From positions 1 through 31,009 of the forward strand of contig CAZOVL010000028.1 in NCBI GenBank assembly GCA_964583185.1: 31,009 bases of DNA. The letters run 5' to 3'. Shown one piece after another: positions 16,707-25,365 of the stretch. The translations under genes and the position numbers were made by a program. Below the pieces are notes generated by a model. That model searched no databases and was not told the origin of the DNA. It saw only the letters and a program-made list of their open reading frames with translations. This stretch comes from Bacteroides_E sp964583185. GTDB lineage: Bacteria > Bacteroidota > Bacteroidia > Bacteroidales > Bacteroidaceae. Position 1 is the stretch's first letter; the number at the start of each line of letters is the position of its first letter.

Positions 16707-18783
16707 CTAATATTTCCAAACAGCTACTTCTGCCGTTTGAATATTTCTAGCTCCAATTAAAAATTTCACACTCTTATTAACAGGTAAGTTGATTTCTTGA
16801 TCAGAATAGTTTACTGCTATGCCAAACCCATCTCGGTATTCAATGTGTACTCCATCGGGTAATTCTTCAATACTTTCTCCTTTAAGAGAGTATAGTTTTT
16901 TTAAGACTGCTTTTTCTAAATCACCTTTTTGGCTGTCTACTCCAATATATGTTACTGATCCTTTGCCCAATGAAGAGTGAAGAATTGCCGGTCTGTTTTT
17001 ATAGAAATCATCACAGTATTTTCCCCATACTTCAGTTCCTTCAAAAGGTGAGAGAATTTCTCCCCAACTGGCCCAACTGTATCTTTTTCCATCTACTTCT
17101 ACTTGATCAGGTGTATGTGGAAGCAATAGGTCATAGAATTTAATTTCCCCTCCAATTAAAGAGTAAATAGGTTCTCCAAAGAGAGCCTCCCACAGCTGTC
17201 CATTCTTGTTTTTGTGTCCGGTGCGAGCTGATAGAATTAAATTTCCTCCATTTTTCACATAGTCTGTCCATTTAGAAATTAATGCATCATCAACCATTTC
17301 ATAAGCAGGAGCAACAACATATTTGTAATTAGTGAAATTGTCTTTTTCTTCAATAAAATCTACGGGACATCCGAATTTTTTTAACGCATCGTAATATTTG
17401 TCAATATGTTTTTCTGTATCCCATTCAGTTGTTTGTTTGTTTTTATCCATCTCCCAAGTGTTTTCTGGATTATACAGTATAGCTGTTCTTTTCTGCTCAT
17501 AGAAAGAAGGGTTTTTTATTTGGGGATTGTATTCTTTTCTTAATAATTCTATTTCTTTGATAAACTTTGAAAACTCAAGACCTCCTGGAGTGGGAGTAAC
17601 ACCATCAGGTCCAACAATTCCATAATGATATAGTTCTGTTCCATAAAGTGGTTGTCTGTATCTGTAAGTACAAGTGAATTTACTTCCTCCTGCAAAAACA
17701 TGCCATAACCATAGACGTACAGCTCCAGGTAGTGGTTGAGGGTTGATTTGACCCCAATTTACTTGACCGGGTTGTAACTCCATAACACCGTAAGTCCCGT
17801 CTATTGGTCGAAAATAATCATTTGCCTTTGCAATACGTTCAACATGTCCAACTCTATATCCTTTTCTTCCAATTCCAAAATTCTCACCGAATACCATATA
17901 TCGAGTGTAGCAATGAAAGTCTAATTCCGGACTCATTTTAATATGTCCATCACTATAAGTAGGAATATAGTTTGAAGTAATCCATTGAGTGGAGTTGGCA
18001 TGTTTCTTTATTACTCGAGCTTGTTCATCTAAGAAACTAGCCATCTCTTCAGTAATAAATCGTTGAAAATCTAAAATTTGGTGTGTATTCATAAATTGCT
18101 GAGAAACTCTTGGTATGTTTATCTCATCAAAAGAAGAGTATACCTGACTCCAAAAAGCAGTTCCCCATGCTTTATTTAGTTGGTTAATGTTTTGGTATCT
18201 ATTCTGTACCCAAACTCTAAATCGTTTGTGTGCTTCTTCACTGTAGTCGGCAGAAACTCTAGGTTCATTGTCCAATTGCCATCCCATAATTCTTTTATCT
18301 GAACCGTAGTGTTGTGCTAGTTTTTCTATGGTTTTTAGAGCATAAGATCTGAACAAAGGATTAGAAACAGATGGGTGCTGTCTAGAACCGTGATCCCATT
18401 TCGTACCATCCTCTCTTAGTATAGTGGTTTCAGGATGTTTTCTAATTAACCATACTGGGGGGGGTAGCAGTAGAGGTACACATTATAATTTTTAGCCCTT
18501 CTTTGTTTGCCATATCTACAGCTTTATCAAGCCAAGAGAAATCATATTCTCCTTCAGATGGTTCAATTTGTGCCCAAGCGAATTCAGCAAAATGGACAAA
18601 TTCAAACCCTAAATCTTTTATATTTTTAAAATCTCTTGCCCACTGAGACTCAGGCCAGTGTTCAGGATAGTAATAAGTACCTGTTAAAGTTAAATCCTTA
18701 TCTTGAAAAAAACGTTTTGGATTAGCTGATAAACTAATACTTACAATAATTGTGAGAAGTAAAATAAATGTGCTTTTTTTCAT
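16707..18783 (-). pseudogene. GH42 beta-galactosidase, frameshifted in a C8 tract
   Basis: The gene encodes a signal peptide and a GH42 enzyme that removes terminal beta-galactose. The first 110 or so codons run from 18783 (TGTYYYPEHWPESQW) to a run of eight C on the coding strand (18464-18457). One base too many there leads to an early stop at 18442. Reading seven C restores a single frame through VWLIRKHPET and on to 16707, about 691 residues, a normal length. The downstream part keeps the acid/base glutamate in GWQLDNEP and the likely nucleophile in GVMELQPGQVNWG, and shows no other damage. This may be phase variation, a recent mutation or a sequencing error. An ATG at 18356 would give only a truncated barrel. 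The gene begins 2 bases after the GH106 gene. Confidence 0.88.
18457..18464 (-). repeat. Homopolymer tract (C8 on coding strand) causing frameshift
   Basis: Eight consecutive G on the plus strand, in otherwise AT-rich DNA, inside the GH42 gene. Tracts of this kind slip during replication. Seven bases would keep the gene in frame; eight does not. Confidence 0.85.
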
Positions 18784-18785
18784 GG

Positions 18786-21572
18786 TTATTGGGTCTTTAT
18801 AGTTTTTATTTCTACAGGTCCAAAAAGTCCTGAAGGCATAACCTGCCAGTCACCGTACTTTGAATCTCCATACGATATACTTGCAAAATTAATGTTATGG
18901 AATTTTCTCCATGGGATTTCTTTGCGATCATAATCAGCAATTCTATTTGCGGGTAAATTAGTAACTTCAACTTTTATACTATTTTCTCCCATTTTAATGT
19001 AGTCTGTAATATCGCATTCATAAGGGACAGAGAATAGTATGGATACTTCTTGCTCGTTGATGTATAGGCGAGCACTTTCTCTAACATCTCCTAAGTTTAG
19101 TTTGTAGATACAATTGTTTGTTATATTGTCAATCGTAAATGTATTGGTGTAAACCCCTGTTCCCATGTTGATAGAAAGTGTATCGTTAGGTAAGTCAGTC
19201 CATGAATTAAGTGATTCTAACGAGAATAGCTCTGCAATATTAGGATGACTCTCAATGAAAGATAAATTCCAGTTTTTATCAATAATTTCAGTCTGAATTG
19301 TGTTCTCTTGATATTTCCAATCTTCGGTGTCTATATCGCTGTTGGTGTAAGTTTTAAGTATAATAGATTGGCCAGGCTGTAATTGAATGAAAACTTCCGT
19401 TTGATTATCGCTGTTTCTAATTTTAGCTTTTCCTATATTTCCTGTTAAAGGGTCGAAAATAGCTACACTTTTTGCATTTATAGCTAAAGGAACCCAATCA
19501 TTTAACGACTGATTATTTAACTTTGTTATGAAATAGTGGTATCCTTTTTCGTGTTTTCTGCGAATATAATCTGTTTTGAACTTTGTTTTAATCGCTTCTT
19601 CTTTAAACTCTATGTTTGCAAATAAATCATCATAACTACCCACTGTAAGTATTTTTCCTTTTCCTGTTTTGTGAGTCTGAGCTTCTGTAAAAGAGGAGAC
19701 TTTTGGCAATTCTTTAATAAGGTTTTCATAATCGGCACGTCTAGCCTTTATATCTGCAAATCCTGGAATGTCTTTTGGATAATTTTCAAGAAAAATAATC
19801 GTTGCACCTTCCTGAGCTAAATTCAATACTTTTTTAAGTGTAATTAAAGGAATTAAATTTACTGACGGCAAAATTAAAGCTTTATAATCAGCTCCTCCTT
19901 CAGTCTTTATGAACCCCTTTTCTAAAGAAGAACTTTCTATAAATGCGTCGGAGACATAATCCACATCGTAGCCCCGATTTCTAATTTGAGAAACAATGTT
20001 ATAGAACTTAGGAAGCATGTTACGCATTCCGTGTATGGCAAAAGTTAATAAAGGGTTTCCTCTTTGTTCCTGCCAAAAATCATAGATTGGAAGATATAAT
20101 AGAAAATCATTATCTGGTTTTCCATATTGAAGAAAAGATTGACATCTAGTAATATATTCAAAAAATGCAGGTGCATCTCTCCATATACTATTTGTTGGAG
20201 ACATGTCTACTGAAGCATAAAACTTCCATCCTGGCCATGGATCATTTTCCGGAGAATAGGTACTTCCGTGGAAGACAACATGATTTACTCCGGAAACAAA
20301 CATTTGATCTATCTCGGCTTTACATTGAGATAAAGAGGTTCTAAAGTGTTCCGTTAACCAAGTGAATGTTTCAGCTGATGTGTATTTCTTTCCTGCAATA
20401 TGTGCTGCGGACGAAGCATACTTTAATGTAGTTGGGTCTCCATCATTCTCTTTTCTAAAAGTGTCTTTACGCAATCCGGGAATATCAAAGTTAGATATAC
20501 CAAAAGTTTCACACTCTGGAACATCCACAGCAGCATATAAGTCTATAAGGTTGGCAGGTGAACCATGAGCTTGTGTCCTTATAGTAATTCCTCGTTCATG
20601 TGCCCAATCTGTCCAATGATTGGTGAAGTTTTGTTTTAGTAGTTCTCCTATCGTCTCTCTATAATCAGCAATAATTCTGGCCGATTGATCTGTTTTCCCA
20701 TTATCAATAAAGTCGTTGAAATGGTTTTCTAGTTTATACCCTCTCCGTTTTTCAAACTCAGCTAAAAATGAAGGAGTCCAATTGCCACCATAAACCTCAT
20801 AAGAGTCACAGAAAAAAGAGTGAGGAAAAGTTGTATTTGATACATTAAAAGCATCTTCAAACTTGTTGAGATATGATTGAACGGCATCAAAATTAAAATG
20901 ATCCATAACTAATCCTTCTCCTCCCGGGGCAGCTCTTTTTACTTTTTGAAGAGTTTTTCCTATAAAAAGAGCAATTAATCTCCACTCAGTATCAGAAGAT
21001 AAAGAGCTAGTGTTTGTTGTTCCATCAGGAAGAACTTGATCCGTTAGGTCAACTACTTTATTATCTGTTGAGTAGGCCATAAGTTTAGATAAATGAGCTA
21101 TCCCTTCCTGTTTTTTGTCTTGTATTGTTATCTTTTGATCGAAATTTCCATTTTTAGGAATTACATATTCCTGAAATATTGCTTTAGTAGCAGCTTGTTC
21201 CGTTGAAACCTCAGGACCTCCAAAGGGCCATCCTGTACCCATGTTCATATCTACAATCATATTTAATCTGGATGCTTCTTTTTGGGTGTGATTAAACATT
21301 TCCATCCATTTTGGGGAAAGATAATCTATGTAGTTCTCTTCTTCCCCTTTTACTCCATATATTGGAGTGATTTCAACACCTCCAATTCCTGCTTTACTTA
21401 ATTGTTCTAAATTGTAAGTTAGGTCTTTATTGTTTACAGCACTCCCCATCCACCACCATCTAGTCCATGGTTTTGCTTCTATTGATGCTTCAGGCCATTC
21501 AGGTTTAATACTGGATTGACAAGCGTTGAAAAAAAGAAATAGTAGGCCAATAAAGAAGAATTGTTTTTTCAT
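18786..21572 (-). CDS. GH106 family alpha-L-rhamnosidase, lipoprotein
   Basis: A 928-residue secreted enzyme with a signal peptide ending FNAC. The mature start has PWTRWWWMG at 35-43 and AGIGGVEITPIYGV, the hallmark opening of GH106 barrels, followed by DMNMGTGWPFGG. Glutamate-bearing segments such as TSAETFTWLTEHF lie in the barrel. The C-terminal part is beta-rich and ends in a galactose-binding-like domain (NLPANRIADYDRK, then SGLFGPVEI). GH106 enzymes release alpha-L-rhamnose from rhamnogalacturonans and related glycans. Length fits the family. It is the first gene of the CAZyme operon, and a -7 box lies about 35 bases upstream. No acidic export signal follows the cysteine, so a periplasmic place is plausible. 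Confidence 0.88.
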   Translation of the reverse strand: MKKQFFFIGLLFLFFNACQSSIKPEWPEASIEAKPWTRWWWMGSAVNNKDLTYNLEQLSKAGIGGVEITPIYGVKGEEENYIDYLSPKWMEMFNHTQKEASRLNMIVDMNMGTGWPFGGPEVSTEQAATKAIFQEYVIPKNGNFDQKITIQDKKQEGIAHLSKLMAYSTDNKVVDLTDQVLPDGTTNTSSLSSDTEWRLIALFIGKTLQKVKRAAPGGEGLVMDHFNFDAVQSYLNKFEDAFNVSNTTFPHSFFCDSYEVYGGNWTPSFLAEFEKRRGYKLENHFNDFIDNGKTDQSARIIADYRETIGELLKQNFTNHWTDWAHERGITIRTQAHGSPANLIDLYAAVDVPECETFGISNFDIPGLRKDTFRKENDGDPTTLKYASSAAHIAGKKYTSAETFTWLTEHFRTSLSQCKAEIDQMFVSGVNHVVFHGSTYSPENDPWPGWKFYASVDMSPTNSIWRDAPAFFEYITRCQSFLQYGKPDNDFLLYLPIYDFWQEQRGNPLLTFAIHGMRNMLPKFYNIVSQIRNRGYDVDYVSDAFIESSSLEKGFIKTEGGADYKALILPSVNLIPLITLKKVLNLAQEGATIIFLENYPKDIPGFADIKARRADYENLIKELPKVSSFTEAQTHKTGKGKILTVGSYDDLFANIEFKEEAIKTKFKTDYIRRKHEKGYHYFITKLNNQSLNDWVPLAINAKSVAIFDPLTGNIGKAKIRNSDNQTEVFIQLQPGQSIILKTYTNSDIDTEDWKYQENTIQTEIIDKNWNLSFIESHPNIAELFSLESLNSWTDLPNDTLSINMGTGVYTNTFTIDNITNNCIYKLNLGDVRESARLYINEQEVSILFSVPYECDITDYIKMGENSIKVEVTNLPANRIADYDRKEIPWRKFHNINFASISYGDSKYGDWQVMPSGLFGPVEIKTIKTQ

Positions 21573-21607
21573 AGTTATAGTTTCTTTGTTTCTGTTTTAT
21601 ACATAAA

Positions 21608-21615
21608 CAAAAATA
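21608..21615 (-). promoter_or_regulatory. Probable -7 box of the CAZyme operon
   Basis: The minus strand reads TATTTTTG, a match to TAnnTTTG, 36 bases before the GH106 ATG. The -33 region is AT-rich without an exact TTTG at the ideal distance. Many such boxes occur by chance in AT-rich DNA. Confidence 0.45.
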
Positions 21616-21752
21616 AGACTATTTGCTAAAATTTGTAATGGAAAAAAATACATAAAAAGAGATTTTTGTACATATTATGATGTGTTATTAAAAATAATTC
21701 TCAATAATTGGATATCCTAACCTATTTTGGACAAATAGTTAAGCGACATTTT

Positions 21753-22230
21753 TCATTTTTGTTTTTTGTCTTGTTCATTAAATTCTTCGATGGTCATATA
21801 GTTTAGATATGAATGCCTTCTATGCCAAACTTCTATGTATTCAAAAATTGCAGTTCTCATCTGGTTTTACTCAGCAATTTATTTCCATAAATCAATTTTG
21901 TTTTGAGTGATATGAAAAAAAATCCACTACAGCGTTATCTCAGCAATTTGCTTTTCGATTCATGGATTGGATTATCTTGTCTGATTTCAATGTGTTAATG
22001 GTAGCTTTGGCTACATACTGTACGCCTCTATCTGAGTGAAAGATCATCCCACCTAGAAAGGACTATTAACAGTAGTTTTGTTGGTTGCTTCAAGAACAGT
22101 ATTCTATGCCTTCATATTGGCATTAAAGAGTCTAACCAACAATATTTCTATTGAATAAATCCACCACAATGGTCAGATACAATAACCCCTCCTTGGTAGG
22201 TAAGGATTTCACTAATTAAAATGGTTTCTA
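21753..22230 (-). mobile_element. Decayed IS3-family transposase (OrfB) remnant
   Basis: Reading the minus strand and shifting frame gives clear pieces of an IS3 OrfB integrase domain. PTKEGLLYLTIVVDLFNRNIVG holds the first catalytic Asp (22159-22161) and ends in a stop at 22132-22134 where Trp is expected. HSDRGVQYV holds the second Asp (22030-22032). SMNRKANC-stop-DNA has a stop at 21940-21942 replacing Trp, and the third catalytic Glu is lost. The C-terminus FEYIEVWHRRHSYLNYMTIEEFNEQ ends at a stop at 21753. At least two stops and several frameshifts make it inactive, and the two Asp codons are closer than normal, suggesting a deletion. OrfA and terminal inverted repeats were not found. 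The rest of 21616-22443 shows no gene. Confidence 0.88.
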
Positions 22231-22443
22231 TCAAGAAATGCTGTCAGCTGGGAAAAGCGCATTTGTCTTGAAATATATGCATAGTCTTTTTTGCGTATTG
22301 CAAAGTAACGAAATCAAGTCCGTTGACTTGATCTTATACAACAACTATCTAACGTTCCATGGATTCAAAGAACAATTGTGAGTTTTTAGTGGCTACTAAT
22401 GATAGTAAGAAAGAATGGAAGAAAGTAAAACTTACCTTGGTCT

Positions 22444-22893
22444 TTAGATAACTTGAATTGGTTTTTTTCTGCGTAAATCACGACCTTCAAAATTACATAG
22501 TGAGACTTTGCACTCCTCAGTTATCGGCATTGATTGTTGCTTTTGTAAATCAAAGCCAACCATGGTTGATTTACAAACACACTTTACTTCGTAGCTCTGT
22601 GTGTCTATAACTTGTTGGTAAAGCTGAAAACTCTTATCTCCAATTTCTGTAACTGCTGTTTGTACAGCAATAGAGTCTGATGCAAAAATAGGTTGAAAGA
22701 AGTCTACATTGATATGTGCTACTACAATTCCCTCTTTCTTCCAGTTTACTTGAGGGTAGGCTTCACTAAAATATTCTGTTTTACCTAGGTCGTAATAGGT
22801 AAAGTAAGCTGCATTATTTACATGTCCAAATTTATCTATATCACTAAATCGTAGTTGAATTGATAAAGTATGATTAAATTTAATATCTAGCAT
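22444..22893 (-). CDS. Acyl-CoA thioesterase, 4HBT hotdog fold (YbgC/FadM type)
   Basis: A 149-residue single hotdog domain. The signature LRFSDIDKFGHVNNAAYFTYYDLGKTEYF at about 13-41 has the Asp-x-x-x-H-V-N-N pattern of 4-hydroxybenzoyl-CoA thioesterase relatives. These hydrolyse acyl-CoA thioesters in the cytoplasm; the chain preferred is not visible. A basic tail (RDLRRKKPIQ) ends the protein close to the transposon remnant, but length is normal and it does not look truncated. It is divergent from tsaC with a 76-base gap that holds two overlapping promoters. Confidence 0.88.
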   Translation of the reverse strand: MLDIKFNHTLSIQLRFSDIDKFGHVNNAAYFTYYDLGKTEYFSEAYPQVNWKKEGIVVAHINVDFFQPIFASDSIAVQTAVTEIGDKSFQLYQQVIDTQSYEVKCVCKSTMVGFDLQKQQSMPITEECKVSLCNFEGRDLRRKKPIQVI

Positions 22894-22921
22894 AAGTTCT
22901 ACCTTTCTTTTAGAGTTTAAG

Positions 22922-22938
22922 CAAAAATACTATTTTTG
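22922..22938. promoter_or_regulatory. Back-to-back -7 boxes forming a 17-bp palindrome
   Basis: CAAAAATA-C-TATTTTTG. The left half is a minus-strand TATTTTTG for the thioesterase gene (leader about 22 bases) and the right half is a plus-strand TATTTTTG for tsaC (leader about 25 bases). Each box lies in the other promoter's spacer, so RNA polymerase probably cannot occupy both at once. Neither has an exact -33 TTTG. Confidence 0.65.
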
Positions 22939-22969
22939 TATGTTATTCTTTAAAGATTTGTTATAGTAA

Positions 22970-23533
22970 ATGATAAATGATATTAAAAAAGCTTGTGAAG
23001 TGATGCAAGCGGGGGGTGTAATTCTCTATCCCACAGACACTATCTGGGGGTTAGGTTGTGATGCCACTAATGTAGAGGCTGTAAAACGTGTCTATGAAAT
23101 AAAACACAGAATGGATCAAAAGGCAATGCTTGTTTTGGTCGATTCGCCTGTAAAGGTTGATTTTTATGTGGATGATGTTCCGCAAGTTGCGTGGGACTTA
23201 ATAGATTTAACAACAAAACCTTTGACTATTATTTATTCCAAAGGAAGAAATTTAGCTCCTAATTTAATGGCTTCCGATGGTAGTATAGGGATTCGTGTAA
23301 CACAAGAGGAGTTTTCCAAACAATTATGCTTTCGCTTTCGAAAAGCTATTGTTTCTACTTCTGCGAATATAAGTGGAGAACCTTCTCCTACTCTTTTTAA
23401 TGAAATTAGTAATGAAATAAAAGAACAAGTAGATTACATTGTTTCTTATCGACAAAATGATGTTTCTCGCTCATCCCCTTCAAGCATAATTAAGTTAGGC
23501 TCTGGAGGAGAAGTTAAAGTTTTACGTGAATAA
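22970..23533 (+). CDS. tsaC: Threonylcarbamoyl-AMP synthase (TsaC/Sua5/YrdC family)
   Basis: This enzyme makes threonylcarbamoyl-AMP from threonine, bicarbonate and ATP, the first step of the t6A37 modification in tRNAs that read ANN codons. The 187-residue protein consists of the YrdC domain only, without the C-terminal Sua5 domain. It has GGVILYPTDTIWGLGCDA, KHRMDQKAMLVLV, SIGIRVTQ and the late STSANISGEPSP motif. It is the first gene of a run with clcA, fmt, rpe and comEC. Confidence 0.92.
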   Translation: MINDIKKACEVMQAGGVILYPTDTIWGLGCDATNVEAVKRVYEIKHRMDQKAMLVLVDSPVKVDFYVDDVPQVAWDLIDLTTKPLTIIYSKGRNLAPNLMASDGSIGIRVTQEEFSKQLCFRFRKAIVSTSANISGEPSPTLFNEISNEIKEQVDYIVSYRQNDVSRSSPSSIIKLGSGGEVKVLRE

Positions 23534-23557
23534 AATAACTATTGAAAAACGAAAAGT

Positions 23558-25360
23558 GTGGAAAGACAAATAGGGAAAGAGAGGATAGGCTGGTTTGATC
23601 AGATTTTAATCTGGAGAGAAAAGTATATCAAAGATAGTCAGTTCATTTTGATTCTGAGCTTTATGGTAGGAGTATTTACTGCTTGTGCCGCTTTGATTTT
23701 GAAATACTTAATACATACTATACAAGATTTTCTGACAAACAACTTTACCATTACAGGTGCAAACTGGCTATATTTGGTTTATCCTGTGGTGGGTATCTTT
23801 ATTTCGGGTTGGTTTGTTCGAAATATTGTAAAGGACGATATCAGTCACGGTGTAACTCGAATTTTATACGCCTTTTCTAGGAAACAAGGTCGTATTCGGG
23901 CTCATAATATGTGGTCATCAATCATAGCCAGTTCCATTACAATTGGTTTTGGTGGATCGGTTGGGGCGGAGTCTCCTATTGTACTAACTGGTTCTGCCAT
24001 CGGGTCTAATCTGGGAACACGCTTTAATATGGAACATCGTAACCTGATGCTCCTGATTGGTTGTGGTGCTGCCGGAGCTATTGCGGGTATTTTTAAAGCT
24101 CCAATAGCGGGATTGGTCTTTACTTTAGAGGTGTTACTACTCGACTTGACTATGACTTCTTTAATGCCTTTGCTAATTTCTTCTGTTACAGCTGCTGTTG
24201 TTTCATACGTGGTAACAGGGCAAGAAGCCTTGTTTAAATTCCATATGGATCAGCCGTTTGAGCTAAATCGTATTCCTTATGTTATCCTTTTGGGTATTAT
24301 TTGTGGATTGGTTTCTCTCTATTTTACACGAGCTATGAACTGGATCGAGGGGAAATTTGGGAGATTTAAATTCCCTTTTCAAAAGTTTATACTTGGAGGT
24401 GTTATTTTGAGTGTGCTGATTTTCTTGTTCCCTCCGTTATATGGTGAAGGGTACGATACCATTAATCTGCTCTTGAATGGAAATAGTCTGGAAGAGTGGG
24501 AAACGGTTATGAATAACTCTTTCTTTTATGGCTACAGTAAACTATTGTTGCCATACCTTATTTTGATTGTACTACTTAAGGTGTTTGCCTCGAGTGCAAC
24601 CAATGGAGGGGGAGGTTGTGGAGGTATTTTTGCTCCATCGCTTTACTTAGGGTGTATTGTTGGATTTGTTTTCTCCAACTTTATTAAAGATTTTTCTTTT
24701 ATTCCGGAATTAACAGAAAAGAATTTTGCTTTGCTGGGAATGGCTGGAATAATGAGTGGGGTGATGCACGCTCCATTAACCGGAGTATTTCTAATAGCCG
24801 AACTTACAGGAGGGTATGATTTATTCCTTCCTTTAATGATAATCTCCGTTAGTTCCTATCTAACCATTTTGGTTTTTGAACCTCATAGTATTTATTCCAT
24901 GCGTTTGGCTAAGAAAGGACAACTCATTACGCACCATAAAGATAGAGCCGTATTAACATTGATGAAGGTGGAGAATGTTGTTGAAACAGACTTTGTCTCT
25001 GTTCGACCAGAGATGGACTTGGGTGAGTTAGTGAAAGCGATAGCCAACTCTCATCGAAATATTTTCCCTGTATTGAATGAAAAACAAGAGTTACTGGGAG
25101 TGGTTTTATTAGATGATATTCGTAAAATTATGTTCCGGCAAGAACTCTACCATCGTTTTACAGTTCAAGGTTTAATGACGAAGGTTCCCGGTTGTCTTAC
25201 CATTACTGATAGTATGGAAAAAGTGATGAATGTTTTTGACGATACAAAAGCTTGGAACTTGCCTGTGGTGGATGAAGAGAATCACTACATTGGTTTTGTT
25301 TCAAAATCTAAGATATTTAATTCGTATCGTAGAGTATTAGTACACTTCTCTGAAGAATAG
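23558..25360 (+). CDS. ClC chloride channel/antiporter with C-terminal CBS domains
   Basis: A 600-residue membrane protein of the ClC family with about 10-12 membrane helices followed by two CBS domains (about 470-600). GSVGAESP carries the gating glutamate (E138), AGLVFTLEVL has the internal proton glutamate position (E191), GGGCGGIFAPS is the anion-site loop, and LTGGYDLFLP has the central tyrosine (Y420). Keeping both glutamates suggests a Cl-/H+ exchanger and not a pure channel, by comparison with E. coli ClcA. The start is GTG at 23558; the nearest upstream in-frame stop is at 23543 and no ATG lies between. It is 24 bases after tsaC and 5 before fmt. Confidence 0.92.
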   Translation: MERQIGKERIGWFDQILIWREKYIKDSQFILILSFMVGVFTACAALILKYLIHTIQDFLTNNFTITGANWLYLVYPVVGIFISGWFVRNIVKDDISHGVTRILYAFSRKQGRIRAHNMWSSIIASSITIGFGGSVGAESPIVLTGSAIGSNLGTRFNMEHRNLMLLIGCGAAGAIAGIFKAPIAGLVFTLEVLLLDLTMTSLMPLLISSVTAAVVSYVVTGQEALFKFHMDQPFELNRIPYVILLGIICGLVSLYFTRAMNWIEGKFGRFKFPFQKFILGGVILSVLIFLFPPLYGEGYDTINLLLNGNSLEEWETVMNNSFFYGYSKLLLPYLILIVLLKVFASSATNGGGGCGGIFAPSLYLGCIVGFVFSNFIKDFSFIPELTEKNFALLGMAGIMSGVMHAPLTGVFLIAELTGGYDLFLPLMIISVSSYLTILVFEPHSIYSMRLAKKGQLITHHKDRAVLTLMKVENVVETDFVSVRPEMDLGELVKAIANSHRNIFPVLNEKQELLGVVLLDDIRKIMFRQELYHRFTVQGLMTKVPGCLTITDSMEKVMNVFDDTKAWNLPVVDEENHYIGFVSKSKIFNSYRRVLVHFSEE

Positions 25361-25365
25361 ATGAA

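Noticed and set aside
16707..18356. Separate 549-residue GH42 gene starting at an internal ATG
   Set aside because: The start lies inside the barrel and upstream codons in the same frame continue the GH42 sequence back to the C8 tract, so it is the 3' part of one frameshifted gene.
21616..22443. Terminal inverted repeats of the IS3 remnant
   Set aside because: No matching inverted ends were found by eye at either side; the element is too decayed to define its borders.
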